This document shows, piece after piece, positions 1 through 12,490 of a stretch of DNA of 64,000 nt. The stretch is taken from the NCBI RefSeq assembly GCF_041146395.1, contig NC_091001.1, positions 101,578,965 to 101,642,964 on the forward strand, written 5' to 3'. The number at the start of each line of letters is the position of its first letter. The stretch's first letter is position 1. The DNA comes from Eulemur rufifrons (lineage: Eukaryota; Chordata; Mammalia; Primates; Lemuridae). The position numbers and the translations under genes are program-made. Under the pieces are notes generated by a model. The model did not search any database. It saw only the letters and a list, made by a program, of their open reading frames with translations, and had not been told where the DNA came from.

Positions 1-519
1 CGGATAAACAATGACAGCACAATGATGGTAAAAATGAAGAAATAGAACTTGAGTTACTTCTGTTATTTCATTTTATGTGACAATTTTGAGTTTTGTGTTT
101 AAATTTAAAACAACCATAAACAGAGAAAACTGTGAGCTGTAATATTTCTGTAGTAAGTTACAAATTTTAGTGTATACATGAAACATTTTATTAAATTGGA
201 AAAATATTTTTAATGGAAATTTTTGTTTATGAATTAAATCTTTGTTTTAAACTATGGAACAAACCAAAGAAATAATGATTACTACTGAAAGTAATTTTGT
301 CATAAAAAGGAAAAGGTATTAAAAGATAATCCATGTGGGTGTCAACTACACTGCATGCTGCTGCTTTTCATCATTTCTGTGGTTTGGGGGAAAGAAGGAA
401 GAAACGCATGTGTTCAGTCCGCCATTTTGAATCAGAAGCATAGGCACCATGAGGAAATAGAGGATTCAAGAGGTTAAATAAGCTTTCTAAAGCCACTGGA
501 ACTTGGCTCCCACTCTTAT
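1..519. other. AT-rich sequence, nothing recognised
   Basis: Mostly A/T-rich single-copy-looking DNA with scattered T and A runs. I see no open frame of note, no familiar repeat consensus and no promoter-like CpG cluster. Confidence 0.5.
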
Positions 520-830
520 CACTTTTGTCCAAACTGGTCATTGCACTTCACATGAGTAGTCAGCCTGTGAGGGTATCCGTCCACTTCTAGCATTGCCAAT
601 CCCTCCAGCTTGAGCACAAGTCCTTTTCCTTGCTACGACTTTTCCTCAGGCTGCTTCAGCCCAGACTGCTCTCAGCTCCCACATACCTTATACTTCATCT
701 AGCAACTTTCCATACTATCCCTGTGTTTTGCTTCTGCTTAGACTGTAATCTCTTGAAGGGTAGGGACCACCTTGTATGGATCACTATATACCTTTGCAGC
801 ACAGAGCCTATTTTCTGTAGGTTTACTATA
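520..830 (+). mobile_element. Possible L2 LINE 3' fragment
   Basis: A pyrimidine-rich stretch with 'CCTCAGGCTGCTTCAGCCC' is followed by 'TAATCTCTTGAAGGGTAGGG'. This resembles the L2 3' region that ends in 'gcagggaccttgtc'-type sequence. The copy is heavily diverged, so the family is a recollection-based call. The small open frame inside it (630-899) has no protein features I recognise. Confidence 0.35.
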
Positions 831-1646
831 GGTTTCCAGAAGCAGTTGTGGATGGAGATGGTCATGATGACATTGCTAAGAAGGCATAGCCCTCAATGAG
901 GACCTACTCTGAAGACAGATTTTTTATAAAATGGTCAATTCATTTGGAAACTGACTGAAAAGTGAATCTAAAATCTCAGTGCTTTTTACTTCTTAGTCAA
1001 AAGTGAAGCATGATTGCAAAGTCATGAGATTTCTTGATAGCTTAATTTACATAGTGGCTCCAAAGGAATTTCCAAAAGTGTGATTACAGACATGTTCTGT
1101 GCCATGGCAAGGCCATTTGCATTGCATATAACCTTCTTCATAAGGACTACTCTGAAAAATAACACTTATTAGATCTGCTGGTTTTACCTAAATGTCCTGA
1201 GGTGATACCATTTTCTTAAAACACGAAGTCACACTGAAGACATTGATTCAACCTGAAATGTTATCACAGACTGAAGGAAGACTTGATGTGATAAGAGAAT
1301 AATGGGTTAGGAGAAAGTTCTGAATTTGTGTTTCTCACAGCCAGAGCACCATGATCAGATACGTTCTGTTAAATCTTGCTCAATTTCAATTCCAGAGAGA
1401 AATAGATAAGGGTAGGGGAGCTGTGGCTGAGAGAGTATTAGCTCATATCATTAAGATCTGCTTTTATTTTTAATACAAAAAGTTTAACAGATTGAGGAAG
1501 TGGTGAAAGAAGAGATAGCTATATAACTATGGTGTCAAACAAGATCTTTCATTTGGAAAGATAAAGCTGTGTTTGGAAAGAATCAAAGTTTACCAAGTCA
1601 TCATGAGATGAAGAGGATAAACTGAGGCTTGTTTAATAAACACATA
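831..1646. other. No recognised feature
   Basis: Ordinary AT-rich DNA. No coding signal, repeat consensus or RNA gene was recognised. Confidence 0.45.
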
Positions 1647-1846
1647 CAGGGGTGGGAGACCTGCAACCTCAAGGCCATGTGTGGCCCTCCACATCCCCAA
1701 GTGTGTCCCCTTGACTGAATCCAAAATTCACAGAACACATCCATTTATTAAAAGGATTTGTTTTGTAAAAATTGGATTCAGTCAAAAGGCCACCCTCAAG
1801 GATCCAGAAGACCACATGCGGCCCCAAGGCTGCAGGTTCCCAGTGT
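1647..1846. mobile_element. Palindromic hAT-like non-autonomous DNA transposon
   Basis: The element is self-complementary end to end. It starts 'CAGGGGTGGGAGACCTGC', and its right end 'GCAGGTTCCCAG' is the imperfect reverse complement of that start. Inside, TTGACTGAATCCAA (1711-1724) pairs perfectly with TTGGATTCAGTCAA (1772-1785). Because the halves mirror each other, both strands give similar small open frames (1681-1911 plus, 1669-1854 minus), which are artefacts of the palindrome. The CAGGGG start and roughly 200-bp length fit hAT-type MITEs of mammals. I do not see a clean 8-bp target duplication. It encodes nothing and would have been moved by a transposase supplied elsewhere. Confidence 0.75.
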
Positions 1847-4800
1847 GTATACAACAGAGGGAAGTGAATACACTTCTGGAACTCATTAGCCTAAGAGGTG
1901 GTAGTGGCTAAAATACAAGTAGATTTCAAAGAGCTTTCAATCCACTCATGGAGGATAGGTATAGCATGGATTTTTAAGGGAGGTAAGGGTGATTGGACTC
2001 TTCTCTGACCTCTGAGACTGACGCTGAATGTGACATTCTGCCCCTCCAGGACTCATTCTTGGTGTCATCATTAGAAGCAGCCAGTTGGACTGAAGGACCA
2101 AAGGACTGGCCCAGGGGCATAATTCTGATGTTCTCGAGTTTCATCTTACTGGGCTAAATATTAACTTTTGGCCTGTAGTGTCTGTCACCAAGTCATCTGT
2201 CTTGGTAAATGCTGTTGGAGTCTAAGCATTGTGAGAAGGCAATGAATTTTCCCTGTTGACAGTGAGAATATCCACACCAAGCTGCCATAGAGATTTCTGC
2301 TTCCCACAATGTTTATGACAGTAAATTAGGCTACGGAGTGCACCGAAGATTGTTTACATAACCCCTGATACCCGATATATTTGTCAGTCCCACTCCACGG
2401 ACTGTGATTTTAGTAGAGCCAGAAAATGTTTAAAATATAAGGCCATAGATAATACATGAAATTATCAGAGTGCTTTACAAGAACTCACACTTGTTTTTTT
2501 TTATTTTTCCCTCAGATCTCATGTATTTTCTGTCCTCCTTTTCCTCGTTGGTCTTATCATTTTCTTTCCATTTTTTTTCTCTGACTTCTCTGTTAATTTC
2601 AATTCTGGACCCAAACAGAGTAGCTCAGGCTTTCCTTTTGAGCTTATCTCTGGATCCCCTGCCCAGGGAATACCGTGAATTAAATGAAAACAAAACATAT
2701 AAAAATTATGTGACACATCTATGACAGTATGTAGAGGGAAATGTGTAACATTAGAATAGAATGAAATAGAAAAATAATATGAATGCATTGCAAGGATTCT
2801 AAGTCGTCATTGCTTATATTGCAACTAATACTTGGACCAACTGCTATGAGCAGTGTGGAAGATATATTTGCTTAAAGGAGACATGATAAACACACATACT
2901 GGCTAGAAATAAATTTTCAATTTATTGCATTTTTTTCTTATTTCATTTTGTGGTATAAGATGGCCAACTTGATTATTAACATCAGAGGAAGGTTAACATG
3001 TAAAGTTTAAATGTTTTATTACTATAATCAATAGTTTTGAAACAAAATGAGATTTTTTTTCTTGGCTCTTGACTAAAGTGTGGACTGTCAACCAAATTTT
3101 AGTTATGAACTTTTAGTGCTTTTTTCAGAAAGAAAGTTTAGAATGTGACATTTTCTGAGTTTGCAACAATTGTAGCATTTAATTCCAACTATCTCAGATT
3201 GCACAATAAAATATAATATTTTGTTATTAGAAGAAAAAGGAATATGCATGTTCAATGTCAACTCCTCCATGTATGTTATGGCAATATTGAGAAAATTATT
3301 GACTCTATTCAGCTAATTTTGGCTTCATTTGAGCCATATTCTAAAAAAAATGAACATAATACTTTCTAGCAAAGTTTATTGAAAATGTAGTTTTATCAAA
3401 TGCTCAAAACACAAGGAGAATGATAGACCCTAGTGTATTTTTGTTATAAAATCTTCAAAATTAAGAGACAAAAATTTACTTGGAAACACAGTATGCCAAA
3501 TTTGTTGATAAAATTTTCCAATATTTTCATTGGGGAAAAAAGGGCACAATTGTTGGAACAATTTCTTTAGCATTATGCAGACATTAATGAATAAGCCTTA
3601 TTGTTATCATATGTAAATTTTACAAAAATAACATAGCATGGCAAAGAAAAGATTGCTTATATAGTTGCTGAAAAAAGGTCTTTTCCCATTATGTGTTGAT
3701 GCCATATATATAATCCTTGATAAATTATCTGGTCAATAAAAAACTGTATTTCTTAGTGTTTTTATTTATCTTATATAATTTTTATTATTGAAGAGCATTT
3801 CAAAGCAATGTTCATTACATTGTTATACTCAAGTATAAATTCCACACTCCAAATGAGTGTCCTCATATTTGCAACACTTCCAATTTATGTGAGATAAATG
3901 TGGCAAGACAATTTTATGAAAGATTTGTTTAGTTATATAAATTTAACCTAAATTAGAATTCATTTAAACTAGGTTTTAATTTCTTCCTATAACTAGAAAG
4001 AAAAAAATCTTTATCAACATATATTCACCTGGAAAAATTACAAAAATAATAACAAATGATTAGACAAAAAGATACTGAAAGTATATAGGAATTACTAAAA
4101 TGATTAGAATCTATTAATAATGGTGCCATTTCAAAACACTAAAATTATATATAATAAATCTTAAAAATTCCTCAAAATTCTGCTGATTGTCATGAATATA
4201 TTTAAAAGTACATTAAGTTATTCATAATTTATTAAAGAAAGTTTAGTAAATAACTGGGTTTTGCAAATATTTTGTTCAGAGATTATAGTTAACCAGTTCT
4301 ATTTACTGTATCTTTCTGAAATTCCTTGGCATTTGGTAGAGAAAGTATTAAGCAAGGCATAGAGACTCATAAATGAGATTCACATTTTCAGTTGTAAAGA
4401 AATCTCACTTGGAAAATATTTTTAAAGATGTTATATGGTAACAAAATTGGCTACTTAACCAACAGTTTAAGCATTCTTAACAAATATAATTTAAAACTAC
4501 AGGGAAAACTAATGCTATATTTCAACAAGTTAAGAGGTTCCAAAAGATGTTGTTATGGCAAACAATACTCAAAAATAGTCACTCTAGTTGCTATGTTTTC
4601 CCAACATTGCTATAACATATTGAAAAGAATGCTATTAATGAAGCCAATTTGAATAAAATAAATTTAGATATTGTTACATTTTACTTCTACATCTCAAGCT
4701 TATAATCACTACATTCCAGAAGAGAAATTTGAAACATTAAAGAAAATTTTCTATGCAAACCTTGAATTAATAATTGATTTAAACTTGGCCCATCAAAAAT

Positions 4801-5049
4801 AAAATAAATCATCGTGTCTGAGCTCTTCCTTATATCAAAGACTATTTATAGAATTTATCATTATTTTGGATTGAGATTACAGGAAAATTTCTATTGCTAA
4901 ATATAAAAAGCATATATCTATAATAATCATTTACAATGTCATATTTGTATAAACCAGGATTTTCAACCTTCATTTGATCTAAAACAAAGGGCAAAAAATA
5001 TAGACTCAAAAATGTACCAGAGGTCATCTGCTTCTGGTTAAGGTAGAAT
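1847..5049. other. 3.2 kb AT-rich region without recognised features
   Basis: Long A/T-rich stretch. Reading frames are short and low in complexity (T-rich frames at 2470-2788, an A/T-rich one at 4428-4652). I recognise no LINE, SINE or LTR consensus. Strongly diverged L1 DNA could be hidden here. Confidence 0.45.
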
Positions 5050-6910
5050 AACAGGGACTGGATTTACCATTTCACTTGGAACAATTAAAAAATAAAAATC
5101 AGACAAAATATATGAAACAACAGTTTTTAAAAATTTGAGTATCAGGTAACGAAGGGCAGTGATCACACTGTAGGAAAAGAGGACTCAGGCAGAACCTATT
5201 GGTCTCCCTGAGTTGAAGAGACAGAGCAGAGACACCAAGGCATCTGGAGTTCACAGAGCAGAATACCAAAGGAAGGAGAATTGCATGTAGAGATAACCCA
5301 GAGATTTTTCAGAGAGTTCCCCTCAAATATTCAGTAGAATACTAAGTCTGTTTCCCTCAACAAGACTGAAAGAACCTCATCATTCATGGAGCATTGTCTA
5401 AAACTCTCAGAAGAGTCTTACCTCAGTTGTGGGAATTAATACCCTTACACCAGATGAAGCTCTAGTCCCACCTAACAAATCTCAAAAGAAAGGTCTGAAC
5501 TAATCATGCTGCTTATGAATAAATGTATCCCAGAATAGTGATCAAGACTGTTTATAGGAATACAAAAATATCCAGCACCTAACAAAGTAAAATTCACAAT
5601 GTATAGAATCTAATGAAAGTTTACCAGGCATGTAACACAACACAACAAAACAAACCAGGAACACAGAACTCACAATGAGGATAAAAAATAAATCAATTGA
5701 AATTGACTCAGTCTCGTAAAGATGTTAGTATCACCTGACAAAGAGATTAAATCAGTTACTATAACCATATTTCTTATGCTCAGAAAGCTAGAGGACATAT
5801 TAAACATGTTACATAGACATGCAAATTATAAAAAAGGATCCAAATCATACTTTTAGAGGTTAAAACTATAATGTCTATAATAAAAATATACTGTATTGAG
5901 TTAGTGGCAGATTACACATTACAGAAGAATAGATTAATGAACATGAAGACATAGCAATAGAAATTATTCAAAATCAAAGGGAAAAAAAGACTAAACAAAA
6001 GGAGTATCAGCAAGTTGTGCAACAACTTCATATAAGTGAATATATGCATAATTGGAGCTCTGAAGCACAAGAGAGACACAAGGGTATCTGAGGAAATCAT
6101 AGACAAATATTTTCCAAATTTCATGGAAACTCTAAAGCCACAGATCTAAGATGTTCAATAAACCCCAAGCATGAAAAATATTAAGAAAGCTACACAAATG
6201 CACATTGTAATAGCATTATTCAAAAGCAATGATAAAGAGAAAATCTTAAAACAGCCAGAAAAAAAGATGACATATAGGAACAAAGAGAAGACAGAAGATT
6301 TCTCACAAGAAACTATGCAAGCAAGAAGACAGTGGAGCAACATATTGAAAGTACTAAATAAAAGCAAAACAAAACAAACCCCCAAGTCTGTCAACTTAGA
6401 ATTCTATACCCAGTAAAAATATCTTTAAAAAGTAAAGCCCTAAAAAAAGACTTTTTCAAATATACAAAAGCTGAAACACTTCATCACCAGAAGCCCTGCA
6501 CTACAAGATACATTAAACAAAACCTAAGGAAAATGGCACCAGGTGAGAATAGAAGTCTGCACAAAGGAATAAAGAGCCTAGAAAATAACTACACAAAATG
6601 TTTTGCTATTATTTAAATCTCTTTAAATAATAATCGAAGGCTTAAAATAATAACAGTGCAGTGCGGTTTTTATAATAGATTTAAAAGTAAAATGTATGAT
6701 GATAGCACAAAGGCCAGGAAGGAAGAAATGGAAATATACTATTATAAAGTTCTTTTACTCTATGTGATGTGATATAATATTGCTTGAAGGTAGACTATGA
6801 GAAGTTAATATGTCTGCTTTAAACCCTAAAGCAACCACTGAGATAAAAAATCAAACAGTTATAGCTAATAAGCTAACAAAAACAGAATTGAATAATTTTA
6901 AAAAATCAAA
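5050..6910 (+). mobile_element. Ancient L1M/HAL1-type LINE, 5' part and ORF1 region
   Basis: The A-rich plus strand resembles mammalian-wide L1M/HAL1 elements. An internal-promoter-like 5' region (5050-5600) is followed by ORF1-like sequence. Around 6290-6350 the plus strand reads EDFSQETMQARRQWSNILKVL, which matches the conserved ORF1p C-terminal pattern (FS-ETLQARR-W--I). The short frame 6171-6416 holds this remnant. Further on, 'AACCCTAAAGCAACCACT' is typical of old L1M/HAL1 3' sequence. Stops and indels break the frame throughout, so it is dead. HAL1 versus L1M cannot be settled by eye. Confidence 0.6.
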
Positions 6911-7085
6911 AAATAAGAAATAAACCGCTGGTCCATAAACAGATGAGTGGGTAAACAAATTGTAATGTATCTATACTATGGAATACTAGTCAGCCATAAG
7001 AAGGAATAGACCATTGAAACATACAACATTGATAAACCAGAAAATAATTATGCTGAGTGCAATAGCAAAATATACATAAGTTTTT
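6911..7085 (+). mobile_element. L1 ORF2 3'-end fragment
   Basis: 'CATAAACAGATGAGTGGGTA' and 'GGAATACTAGTCAGCCATAA' are diverged copies of the L1 ORF2 C-terminal coding region. The fragment follows the L1M/HAL1 sequence directly and has the same orientation. It could be the far end of the same element after a deletion, or a separate copy. Confidence 0.65.
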
Positions 7086-7224
7086 GAAGTACATATTTAT
7101 TAAAAGGTTTTTTGTCTTGTTATTCTTCTTTCAACATTCTCCACAGTACCTATGGGTAAATATGACTCAGGACCCAAATATCCCAGGGTTGTAGTACAAT
7201 ATTGGGCAATGGTCTTTTGAGGAG

Positions 7225-7365
7225 CTATGAGGTTTGGCGTTCTGTGTTCTAATTCCAATTTTGACAATAGTTGTGGTGCACTGGGCTAGGTCATTTTCTT
7301 TATTAGCGCTGCTTCTGCATTTGTAAATTAAGGGGATTGGATTACAAGAGCTCTAAGGCCCTTAT
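7225..7365 (-). mobile_element. MIR SINE fragment
   Basis: The plus strand shows the reverse of MIR: a 'GGTCATTTTCTTTATTAGCG...TTTGTAAATTAAGG' stretch like the MIR core that reads 'cagtttcctcatctgtaaaatgaggg', then 'GATTGGATTACAAGAGCTCT'. MIRs are tRNA-derived SINEs mobilised by L2 long ago. This one is only a diverged relic. Confidence 0.55.
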
Positions 7366-7689
7366 CTGCTGTGCGTCACTAAACCACCTCAGGTCTTGGT
7401 GTAGAACTGAACTACAGAAGGGCTGGGACCCCAAAACAAGTGTTTTCACGTCACTTGCATTTTGTCCTTGCATGTGGTTGATTGCATGCCTGTTTTCTCT
7501 CTCTCTTACCATCCAGGTGTTTCTGAGAAGCAGAGCAGTCTTGCTCTTCCCTCTCTCTCACTCAGCTCTGTGCCTTGATTGCCGTCCAGTCTAAGGTAAC
7601 ATTGGCTGACTTGACATTGACTGATGAAAAGTAGGCGCAATATAAGTGCTGGGAGTCTCTTCTTTTTTTCATCTGCATTTTCCCACAAT
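7366..7689. other. No recognised feature
   Basis: Single-copy-looking DNA. The small frames at 7337-7594 and 7506-7688 show no domain or signal I recognise. Confidence 0.4.
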
Positions 7690-7895
7690 GTGCTGTAGTT
7701 TCGAGAGCACTAGGTTAGGAGTCAGGAGACTTGGATTTTAGTGTAGTCTAAGTTTCCTCACCTACAAAACACCATAAATAATCCCTATCTATCCACTGCA
7801 ATGAGTGGCTCAAATAGAATGATGGAAGTGGAGATATTTTGCAAAGTGTGAAGCATTGTGTAGGTGTAAGGGATTACTATTATTTCTAAATGCGA
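7690..7895 (-). mobile_element. MIR SINE
   Basis: The plus strand carries the reverse MIR order: 'GTCAGGAGACTTGGATT', then 'TTTCCTCACCTACAAAAC', then 'GCAAAGTGTGAAGCATTG' and a closing 'TTACTATTATTT'. Nearly the whole SINE seems present in diverged form. Confidence 0.65.
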
Positions 7896-8355
7896 ATATG
7901 CAAAAAACACAAGCTGGAGTAGCTAAGACTTTAACTTGTGGCTGCTCTTGAGCTAACTCAAGCTGGGTGCCAGATGCAGCTTTGGCTTTACTCTTTATGT
8001 GGCCAAAGGGAGTGATTCATTAGCTGCTGTTATGAGGCCTATATATGTAGCACCACCTGGGTGTGTGGTCAATGGTACCAAAGTTATTTGGTCACCGGAA
8101 TTTGTGGGAAATGCCTGGAGGACATCGCTGGTGCTTGGTGGGTGGTGATAGAAAACTTCCTTCTGAAGGACGAGATTGGGTCTGATGCTAATACCTGTTA
8201 GAGACCCTATTGAAAGCGACTGAGTGAGAGTGAGAGCGTGCTTTCCACAGGCCCTGGAGAAGAATGGCTTGCAGCCTGCCACACAAGCAGTATGGAGCCC
8301 ACGCCACTGCAAAGGCACCCTATGCAGACCTGGATTTGCCACATGATATTGTGAT
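7896..8355. other. No recognised feature; 115-codon open frame on minus
   Basis: The minus strand stays open from 8342 to 7995 (115 codons). The product shows no signal peptide, motif or repeat, and I recognise no homologue. CpG content is slightly higher than in the neighbours. I treat the frame as chance. Confidence 0.35.
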
Positions 8356-8460
8356 TGGTTTCCGCTTCTGCTCTTTCCAATTAGCCAAGATTTCTTGAAG
8401 GCAGGGACTCAGTTTTAGTCATCTTTTAATTTTCAGCCCTTGAGACCTATAAATGCAGAG
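8356..8460 (+). mobile_element. Possible L2/MIR 3'-tail fragment
   Basis: 'TTCTTGAAGGCAGGGACTCAG' resembles the 'gagggcagggaccttgtct' segment of L2 tails. It is short and diverged. Confidence 0.35.
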
Positions 8461-8489
8461 TATGTGCATACTCTTTTGACCAAAACAGA

Positions 8490-8725
8490 CAAAACCCAAT
8501 GGATAAGATGTAAGACTAAATTCTTGATCTTGCAGAACTAGTGTTCTAGTAGCAGAGGAAGATGTATGACCAGATATTTACTAAGAGATGTGCCATGTAT
8601 GGGCACAGAAGCTTCAGAAAGGGCTTTTTGGTGACAGGAGATGACACTTGAGTGGCATCTCAGAGGATGAAAGGGCTGAAATCAGGGGAAGCATGAGGGA
8701 ATGATGTTTCAGGAAGGTTGTATAA
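8490..8725 (-). mobile_element. L2 LINE 3' fragment
   Basis: The reverse of the L2 3' UTR is recognisable: 'GGGCTTTTTGGTGACAGGAG', 'ATGACACTTGAGTGGCATCT' and then the 'GAGGATGAAAGGG' segment. On this strand L2 copies often read 'aggaggtgacatttgagc'. Confidence 0.55.
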
Positions 8726-8734
8726 TATCACACT

Positions 8735-8945
8735 CTTAATGTGCTTAAATATGACAAGGTACTTTTGCATCCATTATCTCAACTTTCACAGCAATTCAGG
8801 TGTGAATAGGGTAATCCACATTCATAGATCAGGAAACTGAATCCCAGATAGGTTAAAGGACTTGAATAAGTCATGCAGCAGGTTGGAGGAAGTACCCGTG
8901 TTAGAACTCGCTTAGCTTTTACTTCTTTGCCATTCACCCTGGAAC
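8735..8945 (+). mobile_element. MIR SINE
   Basis: The copy is nearly full length. It has 'TCCATTATCTCAACTTTCAC', then 'GATCAGGAAACTGAATCCCA', then 'AAAGGACTTGAATAAGTCATG' and 'GTGTTAGAACTCGCTT', in the order of the MIR consensus. Confidence 0.75.
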
Positions 8946-11850
8946 ACACAGGTCTATGTGCTAGTCCTCAGGCTTCTACCCTGCATCGAAAGCTGCCCTT
9001 TTGAGTGTACCTATAGTGTATTTGAAAGAATTTCCAAAGGTAATTATAAACTGGGCAAAAAAATATACTGTCTGTCAGGGTTTGAAATGGAGAAATTAAT
9101 TTGGTAGCTGGTACTTTATTTATAAACAAAAGAAATTCACCGCTTACAATGTAGATCCCCAGCTTAATAAAGACAAAAGAGTCCAATTCATAATGACATT
9201 AAAAAGCCCAGGGAATAATGTGGAGCAGATCTGATTCTGCCAGTTGTTGCCAGATATTTGAAACTTAAAATAAATTCTGTTGGATTTGAAAAAACTCAGT
9301 CATCCTTTTGCAGGACTCTTCTCTATTCCCTTCATTTCTAAAGTTAAGAACATTCAAAGAAAGATTAAATCAATATTCTTTGGGATTAATATACATTTGT
9401 TTATTTATTTAACTCTAACGTAGATACTTTTATATTGAAATAACATTTTTCTTACTGTGCCATGTCATTAGGCTCTAGAACGGGGATTTATCCTGTAATA
9501 AGAATCATGGCAAATTAAAACCACCCCAAACAAAAATTCAGATTCTTTTATATGGCTTTCCAATTCCCAAACAAGACAGCTGAGATGTCTGTAATAGGAA
9601 CTTCATACAGGGGCACTACTGTTAGTCTCCATTTCCCAGACACTGTGGATTCTGTGCCGCCTATGTTGTTCTTCATCTCTTCTTTGTGGCCACTTAGAAT
9701 ACCATACAACCCTGATCACCAACAGGAATGATGAAACTGTTCCCATCAAGGCAAATGCAGTCTCATGCCCCAAAACTGAGTTATGACAGAGTCCCCAGAC
9801 TCAAGGTGATTAAGGCCAATAAAAGCTCAAAAGATAATCACTCCTTCCCCACATACAGCATCTCCAGATCATCCACTCGTCACTTCTACATAAATGTCTC
9901 TCTCTTCCCCCTCCCAGTAGACCTGAGCTATAGGCATCCCGGTAACATCCAGGCATCTAGGTAAGCTTCTTGGACTGTTTCTGCAATGTGAATTTCCCTG
10001 CTGTTCAGGCATGAGGGAGGGTGGGAAGTGTTGCAACATTCTTTGTGTGTTGCAGCTGGGGTTGTGGCACTGAGAGGATGTGAGCTGTTGGGCTCTTGGA
10101 TCAGTGAAAGACACACATGCATGAGTTTCAGCTGGAGCCTCCAGGTGCCCAAAGTGCGTAAGAGAAGTTTCCTTGCTGTTTGTCTCTTTTCCGTTTCTCG
10201 TTTTCTTGGCACTCTGATTCTCTTTCTTTTGTTCATGCCACATTTATCCTGCTTAGGTCTTATCATACAAAAGCCTGATTTTGTCTCTCTGGCTGCCATG
10301 GGCAGTCACATCAGGGCTGAGGGGGATTTAGAAACCGCATGCTGTCCTGCGGGTCAGAAAACTATGACCCTGGGAGATAAAAGAACTTGCTCAGTCACCA
10401 AAGATCCAGTGGGTGAGCTATGACAGCAGCAAAGAAGAGGCAGCAACAACAAAAATAATGTTATTTCAAAAAGAAATTTTACATTTGATATTGCAAAAAG
10501 AAAATTGAAGTAGTCACCAAAAGGACAATCAGAATTTTGTTTGTTTTTCTTTTCTAGTTTAGTATATGGTTTGGTTTTTAGTTACACATGGAATGCGTGG
10601 ACACCACTATCCAGTCAGTGCTTAGGCTCTAAGGTTATTCAGTGGGTTCAGAGTGTCACGCAGGTGATGACAGAGCACAGTCTGTTCTTGTTTTCGTGAT
10701 CCTTTCTCTACAACCTCAAGAGGGGAAGAAATGGCATCTACTCTACCTTCTCTCAATCAAATTCAATTCTACCATCCCTAGCCTACTTCCTCAATGAGTA
10801 GGAAAATTGCTGTCTGTTTAGCACTGGGGATCTTTCAATTCAAGTTCAGAATTTTACAAATGTGCTTAAATTAAGCAAAAACATTCAGGAAGGCTCCTCT
10901 GGCCTTTGGTCCACATTGGCCACAGCTAAGAAGCCCACTGTTTAAGTCCATGGTTTCTTGAGATCTAGTGGTTCTGCTGTTTCCTTAAGCCAGGACGTCT
11001 TCACAGAGACCGAGATCCCCAGTGATGGGTCCAATTTCTCTAGCCATAGCACCTAAATCCTTCTTCCATCATTCCCTGAGCACTTGGACCCTGGAGCCTT
11101 CCACCTCTCTGGGGACATTTCACAGAGACCAACCCCACAGAACCCTTTACCTTCGCAATCTCACTTTAGTCTCACTGTTTCCATTCACGTCTCTCTCCCT
11201 CCTCACCACTGGGGAGCTCAAACTCAATTTCATTAAAATACGGTGCTTTATCTTCTTTTTCTGTCCTGATTAAGATCATTCTCGTTGTTTTTCTATGTCA
11301 GTCCACAGAATTCAAGAGTTTTAAATAATAGTTTGTGGTGCTTTTCTCAAAGATAAATTAAACAAGTTTGCCTCTCATGTTAATTCTTAGGCTGTATAGT
11401 CACCACGTCTTCAGAGATTTTAATATACTTCAGAGAGTATCTTTCCACTTTTATTAGATGATGGATTTCTTTAAGGAAGCAAAACAAATGGACAAACACC
11501 CAAGGCAGGTAACAGGCAAATCCACAGGCCACATTGGACTTGGCCTATCCACGGGCTGGGTGATTCCATCCTGGTGGAAGACTTGATCGCCCTGTGGGAG
11601 CATATGATGAGGATGGTCAGAAGGACTGAAAGGTGGCTAAAATTTGGGAAATCTAGGAGTTAGAAAAAGGGAGAAAGGGGCAAGAAAAGAAAAATAGCAT
11701 ATATAAAAAAACAAGAAGTGTGTGGAAAAAAGTGAAAAATGGCTGATAGAAATGGTATTTTTTGAGTTAAGAAAGAATAGAAATACCCAGAATGGGGGCT
11801 GTCTGTAGACAATTTCATTTTTTGGTTTTGTAACTAGATCTCCTCCTTGG
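8946..11850. other. 2.9 kb without recognised features
   Basis: I see no gene and no certain repeat. Open frames of 123-131 codons overlap on both strands at 9869-10423 (9869-10243 and 9928-10299 minus, 10028-10423 plus). That mutual overlap in three frames points to low stop density, not coding. Possible faint MIR-like sequence lies near 10310-10430 and possible L2-like sequence near 11000-11270. Confidence 0.4.
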
Positions 11851-12490
11851 CTTTTTTTTTTTTTTAATTTCAGAATATTATGGGTGTACAAATGTTTGGT
11901 TACATGGATTGTTTCTGTACTGCTTGAGTCAAAGTTATAAGTGTGCCCATCACCTAGATAGTGTACATTGTACCTGTCAGGTGTGATTTCTCCCTTCCCC
12001 TACTCCCTCCTTCCACCTCCATGATTTCCATTGAATTTCACTTCCATCTGTGCACATGAGTGCTGATCAGTAAGTTCCAACTTAACAGTGAGTACATGTG
12101 GTGATTGTTTCTCCATTCTTTAGATATTTCACTTAGGAGGATGGTCTTCAGTTCCATCCAGATTGTTGCAAAAGGTATTAATTTATTTTTTATACCTGAG
12201 TAGTACTCTATGGTATACATATACCACATTTTATTAATCCAATCATGAATTGATGGGCACTTGGGTTGATTCCACATCTTTACAATTGCGAATTGTGCTG
12301 CAATAAACATTCTACTTCAGGTGTCTTATTGATAAAAATGACTTTTTTTCCCTTTGGGTAAATACCCAGTATTGGGATTTGCTGGATCAAATGGAGATCT
12401 ACTTTTAGTTCTTTGAGGAATCTCCATACTATTTTTCATAGAAGTTGTACTAATTTACAGTCCCACCAACAGTGTATAAGTGTTCCTATC
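11851..12490 (-). mobile_element. L1 3' end (ORF2 C-terminus, 3' UTR, A-tail), strepsirrhine type
   Basis: A T-run at 11851-11865 is the reverse of the A-tail. It is followed by the reversed 3' UTR ('GGGTGTACAAATGTTTGGTT') and the end of ORF2. The minus-strand frame 12310-12038 reads MWYMYTIEYYSGIKNKLIPF, the typical ORF2p C-terminal motif, followed by an ATIWMELKTILLSEISK stretch. The terminal 3' UTR shares its last ~40 bases with the L1 tail at 47563-47909, which suggests related lemur L1 subfamilies. At about 12490 L1 collinearity stops and ORF1-side sequence follows. Confidence 0.85.

Noticed and set aside
1669..1911. Similar small proteins on both strands
   Set aside because: They result from the self-complementary DNA transposon and not from genes.
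9869..10423. Three overlapping frames of 123-131 codons
   Set aside because: They are open on both strands at once and have no recognisable domain.
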